NCBI GenBank assembly: GCA_937127245.1
Contig: CAKZLU010000012.1
Location: 1-64,000 of the forward strand
Direction: 5' to 3'
Length of the DNA stretch: 64,000 nt
From: an uncultured Actinomycetes bacterium
GTDB taxonomy: Bacteria; Actinomycetota; Geothermincolia; Fen-727; JACVIW01
This document shows, piece after piece, positions 43,039 through 53,268 of the stretch. Position numbers and translations under genes: made by a program. The notes below the pieces were generated by a model. The model was given only the letters and a program-made list of their open reading frames with translations. It was not told the DNA's origin and did no database searches. Position 1 is the stretch's first letter; every line of letters starts with the position of its first letter.

Positions 43039-46000
43039 ATGAGAGAAATTGACGATTCGGTCGATCAGGTTGTAAAGAAGGCTCCTGATAGCGGGTTTGA
43101 AGTATCAAATGCGCACTTAGGTGGTGATTTGGCAAAAGGTTCGGTTGAAGAGTCAAACCATCAAGTCGGGGTTCTTATTCTCGATCCGTTGGGCGTGATC
43201 ACGTCACTGAGCTCAGGAGCGGTAGAGCTTACCGGATATAGCCCCCCCGAAATCATAGGCAAGCATATCTCTGTTTTATATGAACCAAGTGATGTAAAGA
43301 GCGGGAAGCCGAGTGAAGAGTTGAACATCGCAGAGACCGAGGGAAAATTCACCGGCTACTGCCGGAGGAGAAGAGCGGATGGTTCCGTGTTCTTCGCTAA
43401 GGTTATGACTTGCGAAATCCGCGATGAACAAGGCGGGATGGCGGGCTTCTCCGTTATCATCGAGGATCTTGGTGGGCCTGATGGCGAGGGCATTACAAGG
43501 GAGCGCCTCGGGGAGGAATTGGATGCTATTTTGGATGAACACCCTAAATTTATAGCGCTCGGGCTTGATGAGGATTCGAAAGTTGTTTTATGGAATAAGG
43601 CGCTCGAGGAGCTCACGGGCATCTTGAGGGTCAAAGCGAAGGGGAAGCACATTCTTGATCTTATAGACACGCGTTCTGACTATTTCGATTTCTCCAGGGG
43701 CGTTAAGGCAATCCTGAAAAGCGGGCAGGACGTCCCCGAGATAAAATGGAGCTTCACTTCACAGGATGGCTCAAAACGCAGTGTGAGCGCGAGGGTTTTT
43801 CCAATGAAAATAGATGGCGGCAATAGCGTTGCGCTGTTTTTGGGAATTGACGTTTCCGACCTCTGGGATTCCTACGAGAAACTCGAGTGGTTTGACAGGA
43901 TGTACAACGTGATGAATCGCGTTTGTTTCCTTGGAAGGGAAAAGAATATTTCAAGGATACTGAATGAAATCTGCAGGGTCCTTGTTAAATACGGCGGATT
44001 TTACATGGCGTGGATAGGTTTCCTTAAGCGAGAAAACTATAATATCGAGCCGGTTGCCTGGGCGGGAGAAGAAAAAGGTTTCTTGAGTTCAGTCAGATTT
44101 ACTGCGCTCGACATTCCTGAAGGAAGGGAGCCATCAGGCTCGGCGCTTAGAACGGGAAAAAGCGTGGTATGCCAGGATATCTCCAAGGAAACGCATATTT
44201 CCGTTTGGAAGAACGAGGCGCTGAAAAGGGGTTATAAGTCCGCTGTGTCTTTCCCGGTAAGAGTGGAGAATCAGGTTTCGGCTTGCCTGACAATATACTC
44301 CAACAAGCCCGATTTTTTTGACGAGGAAATAGTAAGGATACTTGAACCGATTGTGGAGACAATCTCTTTCTATCTGGAGGCGGCTGAAATAGACAGAAGG
44401 AGGGAAAAAGCAGAAGAAGCCCAAAAAAGAAGCGAAAAATATTACAGGTCGCTCATGGATAACGTTCTCGATATCATAGCGATATTAGGCGTTGATGAGA
44501 AAATAAGGTATATTTCCCCTTCTGTGGAAAAGGTGCTCGGGTATAAAAGGTCTCAGCTTCGCGACCGGGAGATAACCAGAATCATCTACCCTTCCGATGC
44601 CGAAAGCTTTTCAATGCTGCTGTCCGCGGCGCTTAAGGGTCCAAATGTGAGTTGTGAATCACGGGTGAAATTCTTGGCGGAAAATGGCGATTTGCGGGTA
44701 CTCGATGTCAAAGCGAGGATGTTCAGGGACCCGTACGGATGGATTGGCGTTATTTTATGCGCCAGGGATATAACGGACAGAGTTAGAGTAGAAGAAAAGC
44801 TTAAAAAAAGCGAGGAAACTGCGCGCGCAATCCTCAACTCAACGGAAGATATCATAATCCTTATCGACCGCGCAGGGACGATGCTCGCGGTTAACAGGGT
44901 GTGCGCGGCGAACTTCGGGATGGAAATCGAAGAGCTGATTGGAAAAAACCTGTTTAATGTTTCGTCTGTGGACCCGCTTGGGCAATCTATAAGAAAGCAA
45001 AAGGTTCTGAGCGTCTTTGAAAAAGGGAAACCGATCAGATACGAAAACACTTACCGCGCAAGGGTTTACGATTGTGCGGCGTATCCGGTCTTCGACGAGG
45101 AAGGCAACGTCTCGAGAGTGGCGATCGTCGCAAGGGATATTACCGAAAGACAACAGGCTGAAGAAGCCCGAAGGAAGGATAGGGATTTAGTTCTGGCTGT
45201 TCTGCAGGCGGCGGGCACCCTCTTGCTTGTCCTGGACAGGGAAGGAAGAATCATCATCTTTAACAAGGCGTGCGAGAAAACTACGGGCTATAGTTATGAA
45301 GAGGTGCGAGGAAAAGCTTTGTGGTCTTCTCTTCTCCAGCAGGAGGAATCAGCCCGCTTCATTTCAATATTCCAGGAAATTATCCGCGGAAGTGTTCATG
45401 AGAATTTCGAGATGAATCTTGTTTCGAAGACTGGCGAGGCGCGCACCATAGAATGGTCGAGCTCTTCCATCAAAGGAGGCGGAGGCTCAGTTGAGTACGT
45501 TGTGCTTACTGGCGTTGACATAACTGAGAGGAAAAAAGCGGAAAACGCGCTTAAAGAGTCGGAGCGTCAGTACCGAACAATATTCGATTCCACGGGAACC
45601 GCCATGTGCAGTGTAAGCAATTTGGGCGTCATACGGTTTGCAAACAACGAGTTTATGAGAATGCTCGGTTATTCGCAAAGCGAGATTACCGATAACATGC
45701 CTCTCTTTAAAATAGTCTTCCCAGACGACAGAGCCGGTTTTGAAGAGTTTTTCAAGGGGGTCGTTCAGGGTACGGTCTTCCCCCAAGATCATTGGGAGTG
45801 CAGGGTTGTCTCGCGCTCGGGACAATTGCTTGACACCATCGCAACCGCCTCTTACATACCGGGTAGAGGTGAGGTGGTGGTTTCCCTTATAGATATCACT
45901 CATGAGAAGTCAGTTGAGCGGGAGATAGAGAAGACCGCTGAGCGCTTGAAACATTTCCTGATTGTTGCCTCTCACGAACTCAGGCACCCGGTCACCGTGC

Positions 46001-46638
46001 TTAAAGCTTACGCCAACACGTTGATCCAGCTTATCAAAACAGCGCCGCTTGAGATGGTTGAGGACATCCTTTGCGACATAGATCAGGCAACCGATAGGCT
46101 TACGGGTTACGTTGAGGAGCTTATGGATGTCGCGCGGGTTGAGCAAGGCGGTTTCACGCTGCGCTGGGAGGTTTTTGGTATTGGCGAGGTGATTGACGAG
46201 ATTCGTGATTATGTGGAAGCGCGGGGCTCCGGAAACAGTTTCGAAACAAGAATAGAGCAATCGGTAAGCTGTCTCTTCGCTGACAAGGACAAGATAGTGC
46301 AGGTCCTGATAATCCTTGTTGATAACGCCATCAAATATTCGCCCCCCGCCTCACCCATTGAGATTCAGGTGGAAGGGATAGAAAACGGGGTGAGGATATC
46401 CGTTCTGGACAGAGGTCCCGGCATAGACGAAGAGCACAGAGAGAAGGTTTTCGAGAGGTTCTATCAGATCGAGGACGCGATGCATCATTCAAAGCCTGGG
46501 CTGGGGATGGGGCTGTATATCGCGAAGGAAATAATCGGGGCTCACGGTAGGGAAATATGGTGCGAGGGAAGGGAAGGCGGAGGAACCGCTTTCCGCTTCT
46601 ACCTGCCCGGTGCCGGTTCTGAAAATCAACAAGTTTAA
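43039..46638 (+). CDS. Orphan multi-PAS/GAF hybrid sensor histidine kinase, cytoplasmic
   Basis: 1199 residues without membrane segments. Sensor part: PAS (about 35-150), PAS (about 155-280), GAF (about 290-430), then four more PAS/PAC units to about 930, several with the PAC ending DITERxxAE. Transmitter: HisKA with FLIVASHELRHPVTVLKAYA (phospho-acceptor His) and HATPase with VDNAIKYSP (N box), DRGPGIDEEHREKVFERFYQ and GLGMGLYIAKEI (G boxes). No receiver domain in the chain and no response regulator beside it. ATG 43039 is 13 bases after GGAG; TTG 43018 is possible. Confidence 0.9.
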   Translation: MREIDDSVDQVVKKAPDSGFEVSNAHLGGDLAKGSVEESNHQVGVLILDPLGVITSLSSGAVELTGYSPPEIIGKHISVLYEPSDVKSGKPSEELNIAETEGKFTGYCRRRRADGSVFFAKVMTCEIRDEQGGMAGFSVIIEDLGGPDGEGITRERLGEELDAILDEHPKFIALGLDEDSKVVLWNKALEELTGILRVKAKGKHILDLIDTRSDYFDFSRGVKAILKSGQDVPEIKWSFTSQDGSKRSVSARVFPMKIDGGNSVALFLGIDVSDLWDSYEKLEWFDRMYNVMNRVCFLGREKNISRILNEICRVLVKYGGFYMAWIGFLKRENYNIEPVAWAGEEKGFLSSVRFTALDIPEGREPSGSALRTGKSVVCQDISKETHISVWKNEALKRGYKSAVSFPVRVENQVSACLTIYSNKPDFFDEEIVRILEPIVETISFYLEAAEIDRRREKAEEAQKRSEKYYRSLMDNVLDIIAILGVDEKIRYISPSVEKVLGYKRSQLRDREITRIIYPSDAESFSMLLSAALKGPNVSCESRVKFLAENGDLRVLDVKARMFRDPYGWIGVILCARDITDRVRVEEKLKKSEETARAILNSTEDIIILIDRAGTMLAVNRVCAANFGMEIEELIGKNLFNVSSVDPLGQSIRKQKVLSVFEKGKPIRYENTYRARVYDCAAYPVFDEEGNVSRVAIVARDITERQQAEEARRKDRDLVLAVLQAAGTLLLVLDREGRIIIFNKACEKTTGYSYEEVRGKALWSSLLQQEESARFISIFQEIIRGSVHENFEMNLVSKTGEARTIEWSSSSIKGGGGSVEYVVLTGVDITERKKAENALKESERQYRTIFDSTGTAMCSVSNLGVIRFANNEFMRMLGYSQSEITDNMPLFKIVFPDDRAGFEEFFKGVVQGTVFPQDHWECRVVSRSGQLLDTIATASYIPGRGEVVVSLIDITHEKSVEREIEKTAERLKHFLIVASHELRHPVTVLKAYANTLIQLIKTAPLEMVEDILCDIDQATDRLTGYVEELMDVARVEQGGFTLRWEVFGIGEVIDEIRDYVEARGSGNSFETRIEQSVSCLFADKDKIVQVLIILVDNAIKYSPPASPIEIQVEGIENGVRISVLDRGPGIDEEHREKVFERFYQIEDAMHHSKPGLGMGLYIAKEIIGAHGREIWCEGREGGGTAFRFYLPGAGSENQQV

Positions 46639-46687
46639 AATCTTATTCTTCTTTCCCATCAATCCTTCTCGATGATATTCTTTTAAC

Positions 46688-47833
46688 ATGCGAAGCACCG
46701 CTTTTAGGAATATTCTTGCAGCGATAATCATATTCAGCGTCACCCTCTTTTCCTTTACGGGTTGCGGTAAAAAAGGCGCTCCGTTATCCGAGAACGTCCG
46801 AAAGGCATCTTTCAAACCTCTCTTTTCGCTTAGAAAGACGGCAGCCGACCGCATTACCGTCATAGCAGCCGGAGACGTAAACTTCGGTGACGGCGTGACC
46901 CCGTACCTTACGCGGATGGGAGTGAACTGGCCTTGGGAAAACGTTGGCGATTTGCTCTCTTCCGCTGATATAGCTTTCGTGAATCTTGAGTGTGCGATTT
47001 CTTCGAGAGGCGCACCTGTCGCGGGAAAAGAGTTCACCTTCCGTGGACCCGTTGATTCGGTTAAAGGACTAAAAACCGCGGGCGTTGACGTGGTTTCCCT
47101 TGCCAACAATCATTCAAAAGATTATGGGAGCGTTGCCTTGATCGACACCATGCGTTACCTTGCCTCAAGCAACATTGCTTGGTGCGGTGCGGGAAACAAT
47201 TTGGATGAGGCGTACTGTCCGGCTGTGATTGAGGTAAGGGGAAAGAGTGTTGCTTTCCTCGCATTCACCTCAATCGTTCCTGCCGGATGGCCGGCCACTG
47301 ACAGCGAGCCTGGTTGTGCGATAACATGGAACAAGGAGAGAGTGCTTAAGGCTATCGAGCGCGCGAAAACGAACCACGATTTCGTTGTGGTCTCCTATCA
47401 CTGGGGCGTCGAGCTGGCCACTTGCCCCAATGGGGATCAAGTATCGCTTGCCCAACTCTCAATTGACAGCGGCGCTGACCTCGTGCTTGGACATCATCCG
47501 CATGTGGTACAGGGGTTTCAGGTTTATAAGAACAGGTTGATCGCCTACAGCCTCGGGAACTTCATTTTCTATCCCCCTCGCGAGATATCCTCAAAGACGC
47601 TTCTCCTTTCCGTTCTTTTAGACCGTAACGGAGTAATTCAGGCGAAGGTCCTGCCCGTTCAGATACGGTCGTGCAGACCCATTCCGATGCGGGGTGAGTT
47701 CGCTTCTTCCTGGCTTTCAACATTGAAGGATTATTCGTCCAGGCTCGGGACAGATTTGAGGATTACGAACTCTCACGGTTATATCGACGCGCGCGCCTCA
47801 AACGCCCCACAGGGCGGAAAAAGAAGCGAGTAG
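46688..47833 (+). CDS. CapA-family (PGA_cap) metallophosphatase-like lipoprotein
   Basis: 381 residues. The N-terminus is a lipoprotein signal: a positive start, the hydrophobic stretch ILAAIIIFSVTLFSF and lipobox FTGC (Cys about 26). The CapA domain has AAGDVNFGDG, NLECAISSRG, SLANNHSKDYG, SYHWGVEL and GHHPHVVQGF, matching a calcineurin-like fold. Named for poly-gamma-glutamate capsule export protein CapA, but most family members have unproven roles, and no capB/capC are here. No clear ribosome binding site before ATG 46688. Confidence 0.88.
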   Translation: MRSTAFRNILAAIIIFSVTLFSFTGCGKKGAPLSENVRKASFKPLFSLRKTAADRITVIAAGDVNFGDGVTPYLTRMGVNWPWENVGDLLSSADIAFVNLECAISSRGAPVAGKEFTFRGPVDSVKGLKTAGVDVVSLANNHSKDYGSVALIDTMRYLASSNIAWCGAGNNLDEAYCPAVIEVRGKSVAFLAFTSIVPAGWPATDSEPGCAITWNKERVLKAIERAKTNHDFVVVSYHWGVELATCPNGDQVSLAQLSIDSGADLVLGHHPHVVQGFQVYKNRLIAYSLGNFIFYPPREISSKTLLLSVLLDRNGVIQAKVLPVQIRSCRPIPMRGEFASSWLSTLKDYSSRLGTDLRITNSHGYIDARASNAPQGGKRSE

Positions 47834-47992
47834 CAGCATTTCTTAATCTTGTTGTCCGCGAAGCTTTCTCAGACCGGTTGTTTGATGGAAGCAGCGCCGC
47901 AAAGTTAACATAGTCTCAGGCGTTATCTCTGAAAGTAAATCCGCCCTGCAATGGATTCGGGGATTAACGGTTTGATTTCGGTCGGTGAGACA

Positions 47993-49441
47993 ATGAGAGG
48001 CTTTCACCCTGAATACGTGTTGGAAGAAAAAGCGCTCGCTTTAGTCTCGAAGTATAAGATGCTTGAGGTCGGAGACATTGTTGTGGTCAGCGTGTCGGGT
48101 GGCGCTGACTCTTTGGCGCTTCTGTTGTTTTTGAACAAGATAAGCGACCTGTTCAATCTCCAAATAAGAATATTCCACCTCGACCACATGATTAGAGGTG
48201 ATGAATCAGCCCGCGATGCTGAATTTGTTAAAGAGATTGCCTGCGATCTCGGGATTCCCGCGGAAATTGAGAGGGCTGACGTGAAATCGTTCGTGAAGAA
48301 AAGCGGGCTTTCAACCCAGGATGCCGCCCGACTTGTGCGCATGGAAAGGCTGGAGGCTTTCGCCCTCCGTGCGGGAGCGGAACGTATAGCGCTCGGACAT
48401 AGCGCGGACGATCAGGTTGAGACTTTTCTGATGAGGATTATCCAGGGCGCTGGGCTTTCTGGTCTTAGCGGTATTCCGCCCGTAAGGGGCAAAATAATCA
48501 GACCTCTTTTGAATGTGTGGAGAAGCGAAATAGAAGAATACGTAAATGCCTTCGGGTTATCCTTTAGAATCGACTCGAGCAACCTTGCCCCCGTTTATCT
48601 GAGAAATAAGGTGAGGTTGAAATTGCTTCCTCTTCTTGAGAAGGAGTTTGGCAGGAGCGTAAAAGAGTCAATATTGAGGATTGTTGAGTCACTCTCTGTT
48701 GATTTCGATTACATATCCGCGCAGACGCAAAAATCATTTGAGCAAATAGCTGTTCTGCAGGAGAAAAGAGTATCAATGGATGTTGAGTCCTTAATTAAGC
48801 TCCATGAGTCGTTAAGGAGAGGGGTTCTCCGCGAGGCTTGGTGCTGGCTTGTGCCGGGCAAGCAGACCCTTGGTTGGCGGCATACGCTCGACATTGAAGA
48901 GAAAGTCCTTTATGGGAGAACGCACGCCGCCCTAAATCTTCCGGGAAATGTGGTGGTTGAACGTACAAGAAATGAGGTTGTCTTCAGGTTGGCGGAAAAC
49001 GAAAGCTTTGCTGATGAGAGCATTTACCAAAGCGCGTCTCCCGTAACTCTTGCAATCCCGGGAAAAGCCTTTAACCCCTGGAGTGGGGATTTGATAGAAG
49101 CCAGGCTTGTGGAACGGAAAAAATGTGATTTCAGCGGCGATCCGCTGGTGGAGTACGTGAACGCTGGAAAGGTTAAGGGGCCTCTAACTGTTAGGACGCT
49201 GAGGGCGGGGGACAGGTTTCAGCCTCTCGGGATGAAGGGCTTGAAGAAGGTTTCGGATTTCTTCACTGACCTTAAAGTGCCTTTGGAAGACAGGTTGAAA
49301 TGCTCCATTGTTCTCTCTCAAGGGGAAATAGTCTGGGTTGCAGGATACAGGATCGATGAAAGATTCAAGGTTGAAAAAGGAGATAAGGAAGTGCTTATGC
49401 TCAAGTTGGTGAAGGGAGCGTCGAATCTCATTGAGGGTTAG
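47993..49441 (+). CDS. tilS: tRNA(Ile)-lysidine synthetase
   Basis: Attaches lysine to C34 of tRNA-Ile(CAU), changing its reading from AUG to AUA; AUA codons are frequent here. PP-loop VSVSGGADSLALL, FHLDHMIRGDESARDAEFV and LGHSADDQVETFLMRIIQGAG are diagnostic; the C-terminal TilS domain has LRAGDRFQPLGMKGLKKVSDFF. Start uncertain: ATG 47951, TTG 47972 (GGGGA eight bases upstream) and ATG 47993 all in frame; 482 residues from the last. Confidence 0.92.
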   Translation: MRGFHPEYVLEEKALALVSKYKMLEVGDIVVVSVSGGADSLALLLFLNKISDLFNLQIRIFHLDHMIRGDESARDAEFVKEIACDLGIPAEIERADVKSFVKKSGLSTQDAARLVRMERLEAFALRAGAERIALGHSADDQVETFLMRIIQGAGLSGLSGIPPVRGKIIRPLLNVWRSEIEEYVNAFGLSFRIDSSNLAPVYLRNKVRLKLLPLLEKEFGRSVKESILRIVESLSVDFDYISAQTQKSFEQIAVLQEKRVSMDVESLIKLHESLRRGVLREAWCWLVPGKQTLGWRHTLDIEEKVLYGRTHAALNLPGNVVVERTRNEVVFRLAENESFADESIYQSASPVTLAIPGKAFNPWSGDLIEARLVERKKCDFSGDPLVEYVNAGKVKGPLTVRTLRAGDRFQPLGMKGLKKVSDFFTDLKVPLEDRLKCSIVLSQGEIVWVAGYRIDERFKVEKGDKEVLMLKLVKGASNLIEG

Positions 49442-49572
49442 GACAAGCTTACCGCTTAGTACTGAACCACCGCGGGTATTTAAGACCCCTGGTATTATTC
49501 GGCGCACGCGAGTATTATCCATTTCCTTGGGTAAGCAAATACTCTAAGAGAGCATAGGGAGGAAAGGTAAAG

Positions 49573-50106
49573 GTGGCGCCAAGAATAGAGAAAATGATGC
49601 TGACCCCCGAGGAGATAAGGGAAGGCGTTTGGAGGCTTGCGCGGCAAATTTCCACGGATTATGAGGGCAAGGAGATACTGCTTGTGGGCGTGCTTAAGGG
49701 CGCCTTCGTTTTCCTTGCTGACCTGGCGCGCCTCATCACGGTTCCGGTGCAGTTTGATTTCATCGCAGTCTCTTCTTATGGTTCTGCCACGAAGACTTCG
49801 GGTGTGGTCAGGATAAAAAAAGACCTCGATATGGATGTTCGTGGCAAGCATGTAATCATAGTTGAGGATATAGTGGATACCGGCTTGACCCTTGCCTATC
49901 TTATGAGAAATATGCTCGCTCGTGGACCAGCTTCACTCGAGGTGTGCGCGCTTCTGGAAAAAGAGATACCGGGAAAGAGTGAGGTGAACATAAAATACGT
50001 TGGATTCAAAATTCCCGATGTTTTCGTCGTTGGATATGGCCTGGATTGGGCGGAGAACTACAGGAATCTCCCCTATATTGCCGCTCTTTCAAAAGACAGC
50101 CAGTAG
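49573..50106 (+). CDS. hpt: Hypoxanthine phosphoribosyltransferase
   Basis: 177 residues. Salvages hypoxanthine/guanine with PRPP. LVGVLKGAFVFLADLAR, the VSSYGSATKTSG flexible loop and the PRPP motif VIIVEDIVDTGLTL are intact. GTG 49573 with GGAGG nine bases upstream. tilS-hpt-ftsH order is common in Gram-positive phyla. Confidence 0.94.
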   Translation: MAPRIEKMMLTPEEIREGVWRLARQISTDYEGKEILLVGVLKGAFVFLADLARLITVPVQFDFIAVSSYGSATKTSGVVRIKKDLDMDVRGKHVIIVEDIVDTGLTLAYLMRNMLARGPASLEVCALLEKEIPGKSEVNIKYVGFKIPDVFVVGYGLDWAENYRNLPYIAALSKDSQ

Positions 50107-50254
50107 GAAATTTTCATACCGAGGGTCAAAGAGGACCGGTACTAAGTTTTAAGCTGCTTTTTGAGTGTGAATAGGATACGCACAGTACGCTTATCATTTG
50201 GCCCTTTCCAAATTTCGCAAGAGAACCGATAATTTTTATAAGGTGTGATAGGCA

Positions 50255-50265
50255 TGTGATAAAAT
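50255..50265 (+). promoter_or_regulatory. Extended -10 promoter candidate of ftsH
   Basis: TGTGATAAAAT (TGn-TAAAAT, five of six matches) lies 61 bases before the ftsH ATG, with no good -35. Almost the same string as upstream of the ATPase operon (62420-62430). Confidence 0.5.
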
Positions 50266-50286
50266 AAAAAATAAAAGAGGAGGAAC

Positions 50287-50311
50287 TGCCGGCATTTCGT
50301 CGGCAATTTTT
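50287..50311 (+). terminator. Terminator-like hairpin inside the ftsH leader
   Basis: TGCCGGC pairs with GTCGGCA (7 bp with one G-U, 5-base loop ATTTC), followed by ATTTTT. It lies downstream of the promoter candidate and only 15 bases before the ftsH start codon, so ftsH transcripts must read through it. It may work as an attenuator, or end hpt transcription. Confidence 0.55.
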
Positions 50312-50325
50312 GACAGGGAATCGAA

Positions 50326-52272
50326 ATGAAGAAATACGCGAAGACCGCCATATTCTGGCTGGTCATATTGTTCTTAATAACTCTTCTAGTGGTAAACCCC
50401 CCCTGGAGGGAGCCTGTAAGGGAGAGGGATTTTTCGTTTCTCTTGAAGGCTCTTTCAGAGAACAGGGTCCGCTCCGTCAAGATTTTCAATCGCGACCAGA
50501 CTGTCGAGGGCGAACTTAAGAGCGGGGAAAGATTTAAGGCTGCGTTCCCCGCCAATTTTGACATCGTGAAGGAAATCCGGGAGGCGGAAAAAGACGTCAC
50601 CATTTCCGTTGATCCTCAAACCGGCACGAGCATCTTTGCGGTGATAATTAACATCCTTCCAATCCTTTTGATGGTTGGGCTTATTCTTTTCTTCATGCAG
50701 CAGATGCAAGGCGGGGGCAACAAGGTCATGTCTTTCGGTAAGAGCAGGGCAAAGCAGATAACCAAGGACATGCCGAAAGTCACTTTCGCCGACGTGGCCG
50801 GGGTGGATGAAGCGGTTGAGGAATTGATGGAGATCAAGGAGTTCCTCGAGAATCCTGCGAAATTCCAGGCTCTCGGCGCCAAGATTCCAAAAGGTGTCCT
50901 TCTTTACGGTCCGCCCGGTTCAGGAAAGACCCTATTGGCGAGGGCTGTCGCGGGGGAGGCGGGTGTTCCGTTCTTCAGCATTTCCGGTTCGGATTTTGTT
51001 GAGATGTTCGTCGGTGTCGGTGCCGCCAGAGTGAGAGACCTTTTTGACACGGCGAAGAACAACGCCCCATGCATCGTTTTCATTGATGAGATTGACGCGG
51101 TTGGAAGGCATAGGGGAGCTGGTCTCGGCGGCGGTCATGACGAACGCGAGCAGACACTGAATCAGCTTCTGGTGGAGATGGACGGCTTCGACACTAAGGC
51201 CGGGGTTATTCTAATCGCTGCTACCAACCGTCCGGATATACTGGATCCCGCGCTTTTGAGGCCTGGAAGATTTGACAGACAGATAGTGGTTGATCGCCCT
51301 GACCTTGAGGGCAGGAAAGCAATTCTGAAAGTTCACACGAGAGGAAAACCGCTTGCACCGGATGTTGACATAGAGGTCCTAGCGAGGCGGACACCTGGCT
51401 TCACGGGAGCCGATCTTGCGAATATGGTCAACGAGGCCGCACTTCTTTCGGCAAGGCACGGTAAGAAAATGATTGACATGTCGGAGATGGAGGAAGCGAT
51501 CGACCGTGTGGTCGCGGGTCCTGAGAAGAAGACGCGGATAATAAGCGACAGGGAGAAAGAGATTATCGCCTATCATGAGGCAGGTCATTCGATCGTTGCG
51601 CATAAGCTTCCAAACGCGGACCCCGTTCACAAGATTTCCATAATCCCGAGGGGCAGGTCTCTGGGTTATACCCTGACGCTTCCCACCGAGGACAAATATC
51701 TCGTCACGAAAAGCGAGCTCCTTGACGAGCTTGCGATGCTATTAGGCGGCAGAGTGGCGGAAGAAATGGTATTCGGGGACGTAACTACCGGGGACCAAAA
51801 CGATATAGAAAGGGCCACAAAAATTGCGCGTCAGATGGTGATGGAATACGGCATGAGCGATCGACTTGGCCCGATAACCCTGGGTCACAAGCACGAGCAG
51901 GTCTTCCTGGGCAGGGATTTCGTGGCTGAGCCCAATTATTCCGATGAGGTCGCATACCAGATAGATCAGGAGGTCCGAAGGCTCATAGACGAGGCGCACG
52001 GAAGGGCTCGAAAGATACTGACCGAAGACCGAAAGAGGCTCGATACAATCGCGAAAATACTCATAGATAAAGAGACTGTTGACAAGGAAGAACTCCTTGT
52101 CCTTCTTGAAAAGGACCCCGATGAGGTCCTCAGGAGTTTCGAAGAAGAGAAAGAGGCTCGCAAATTCGAACTACCCCAGGACGTTAAGGAAGAGAAAGAG
52201 TCAAAGCGGTTGAGGGGAAGGAAGACAACCCGTCCCGCACCTTCCCCGAAACCGGAGGTTCAGCCCGAATAG
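50326..52272 (+). CDS. ftsH: ATP-dependent zinc metalloprotease FtsH
   Basis: 648 residues, membrane-anchored AAA+ protease. First membrane helix [17 protein letters not shown], second about residues 103-124; Walker A GPPGSGKT, Walker [11 protein letters not shown], second region of homology [19 protein letters not shown], zinc site HEAGHS with the downstream Asp/Glu region. A 60-residue charged tail. ATG 50326 is seven bases after AGGGA. Confidence 0.96.
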   Translation: MKKYAKTAIFWLVILFLITLLVVNPPWREPVRERDFSFLLKALSENRVRSVKIFNRDQTVEGELKSGERFKAAFPANFDIVKEIREAEKDVTISVDPQTGTSIFAVIINILPILLMVGLILFFMQQMQGGGNKVMSFGKSRAKQITKDMPKVTFADVAGVDEAVEELMEIKEFLENPAKFQALGAKIPKGVLLYGPPGSGKTLLARAVAGEAGVPFFSISGSDFVEMFVGVGAARVRDLFDTAKNNAPCIVFIDEIDAVGRHRGAGLGGGHDEREQTLNQLLVEMDGFDTKAGVILIAATNRPDILDPALLRPGRFDRQIVVDRPDLEGRKAILKVHTRGKPLAPDVDIEVLARRTPGFTGADLANMVNEAALLSARHGKKMIDMSEMEEAIDRVVAGPEKKTRIISDREKEIIAYHEAGHSIVAHKLPNADPVHKISIIPRGRSLGYTLTLPTEDKYLVTKSELLDELAMLLGGRVAEEMVFGDVTTGDQNDIERATKIARQMVMEYGMSDRLGPITLGHKHEQVFLGRDFVAEPNYSDEVAYQIDQEVRRLIDEAHGRARKILTEDRKRLDTIAKILIDKETVDKEELLVLLEKDPDEVLRSFEEEKEARKFELPQDVKEEKESKRLRGRKTTRPAPSPKPEVQPE

Positions 52273-52465
52273 CGCTTCGCGCTTGCGCTATATGGAATCC
52301 CGCCGAATTATCCGGAAAGTCAATTAAATGATTTCCCTTGGTAAGGACACGCAAATCATTTTGCCCGGAGAAATGTTCGCGTTGCTTATGGCGATTATTG
52401 GGTTGAGCCCTTAATCGATTGAAACCGTTTTTTTACCTTTTAAGCGGCTGATCGATTACACTTTT
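52273..52465. other. Gap after ftsH, first part
   Basis: No gene seen. ATAGCGC/GCGCTAT (7 bp, 9-base loop) spans the ftsH stop but has no T-run. TAATCGAT and ATCGATTA near 52412 and 52450 form an 8-bp inverted pair around a T-rich spacer. Confidence 0.4.
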
Positions 52466-52494
52466 GCTCTGTGGTGAATCGCTCTGTGGTGAAT
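52466..52494. repeat. Tandem repeat upstream of folE
   Basis: GCTCTGTGGTGAAT is repeated in tandem (52466-52479, then after one base 52481-52494). About 120 bases before folE; could be a regulatory site pair. Confidence 0.6.
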
Positions 52495-52613
52495 TTCATA
52501 TTTCGCATGTTGCATGCTTTTCGGAATCTCGATAACCTAAATCGGTAGTTTTTGATTTTCTGACCGCTGTTTTGTTCGCGGTTTTCCTTTAGTGCGTGAG
52601 AAAGGAAATGAAC

Positions 52614-53183
52614 GTGGATCGAGAAAAAATTGAAACGGCCGTGAGGATGATTCTCGAGGGAATCGGCGAAGATCCGGACAGAGAGGGATTGAGGGACACT
52701 CCAGCAAGAGTCGCGTCTATGTATGAGGAGATATTCCAGGGGATTGGGGAACATCCCACCTCCGTGCTCCAGGCCCAGTTCGCGGAGGAGCACGAGGAGA
52801 TGATTATTGTCAAGGATATTCCGCTTTATTCCGTGTGCGAGCATCACTTAATGCCTTTTATCGGGAGAGCACACGTCGCCTACGTTCCCGGAAAAAGCGG
52901 GCAGATAACGGGGATCAGTAAGCTCGCCCGCGTGGTTGACATTCTTTGCAAGCGGCTTCAGGTTCAGGAAAGACTCACCACCGAGATAGCTGATACTTTG
53001 ATGGCGGGACTTGACGCTTGGGGAGTTCTCGTTGTCATTGAAGCCGAGCATCTGTGCATGTCTATGCGGGGCGTGAAAAAACCGGGCACAATTACGGTTA
53101 CTTCAGCGGTGAGAGGCATCTTTTACACAAGTCCCGCAAGCAGGGCGGAGGCGATGGCTCTTATCCGAAACAGACAAACATAG
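52614..53183 (+). CDS. folE: GTP cyclohydrolase I
   Basis: First step of folate (and queuosine precursor) synthesis, GTP to dihydroneopterin triphosphate. [27 protein letters not shown], zinc site VCEHHLMPF with the later HLCMSMRGV cysteine, and [10 protein letters not shown]. 189 residues from GTG 52614, seven bases after AAGGA; ATG 52608 and GTG 52596 are in frame but badly spaced. A small hairpin (ACCGC ... GCGGT, then TTTTCC) precedes it. Confidence 0.93.
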   Translation: MDREKIETAVRMILEGIGEDPDREGLRDTPARVASMYEEIFQGIGEHPTSVLQAQFAEEHEEMIIVKDIPLYSVCEHHLMPFIGRAHVAYVPGKSGQITGISKLARVVDILCKRLQVQERLTTEIADTLMAGLDAWGVLVVIEAEHLCMSMRGVKKPGTITVTSAVRGIFYTSPASRAEAMALIRNRQT

Positions 53184-53268
53184 CCTGTTGCTCTGATCAA
53201 ATTTCGCCATACTCCAAGGTGGGGTTAGCAAATGCTGGTTGTTGCTACAGTGAGAGGGCTTTTGAGTC

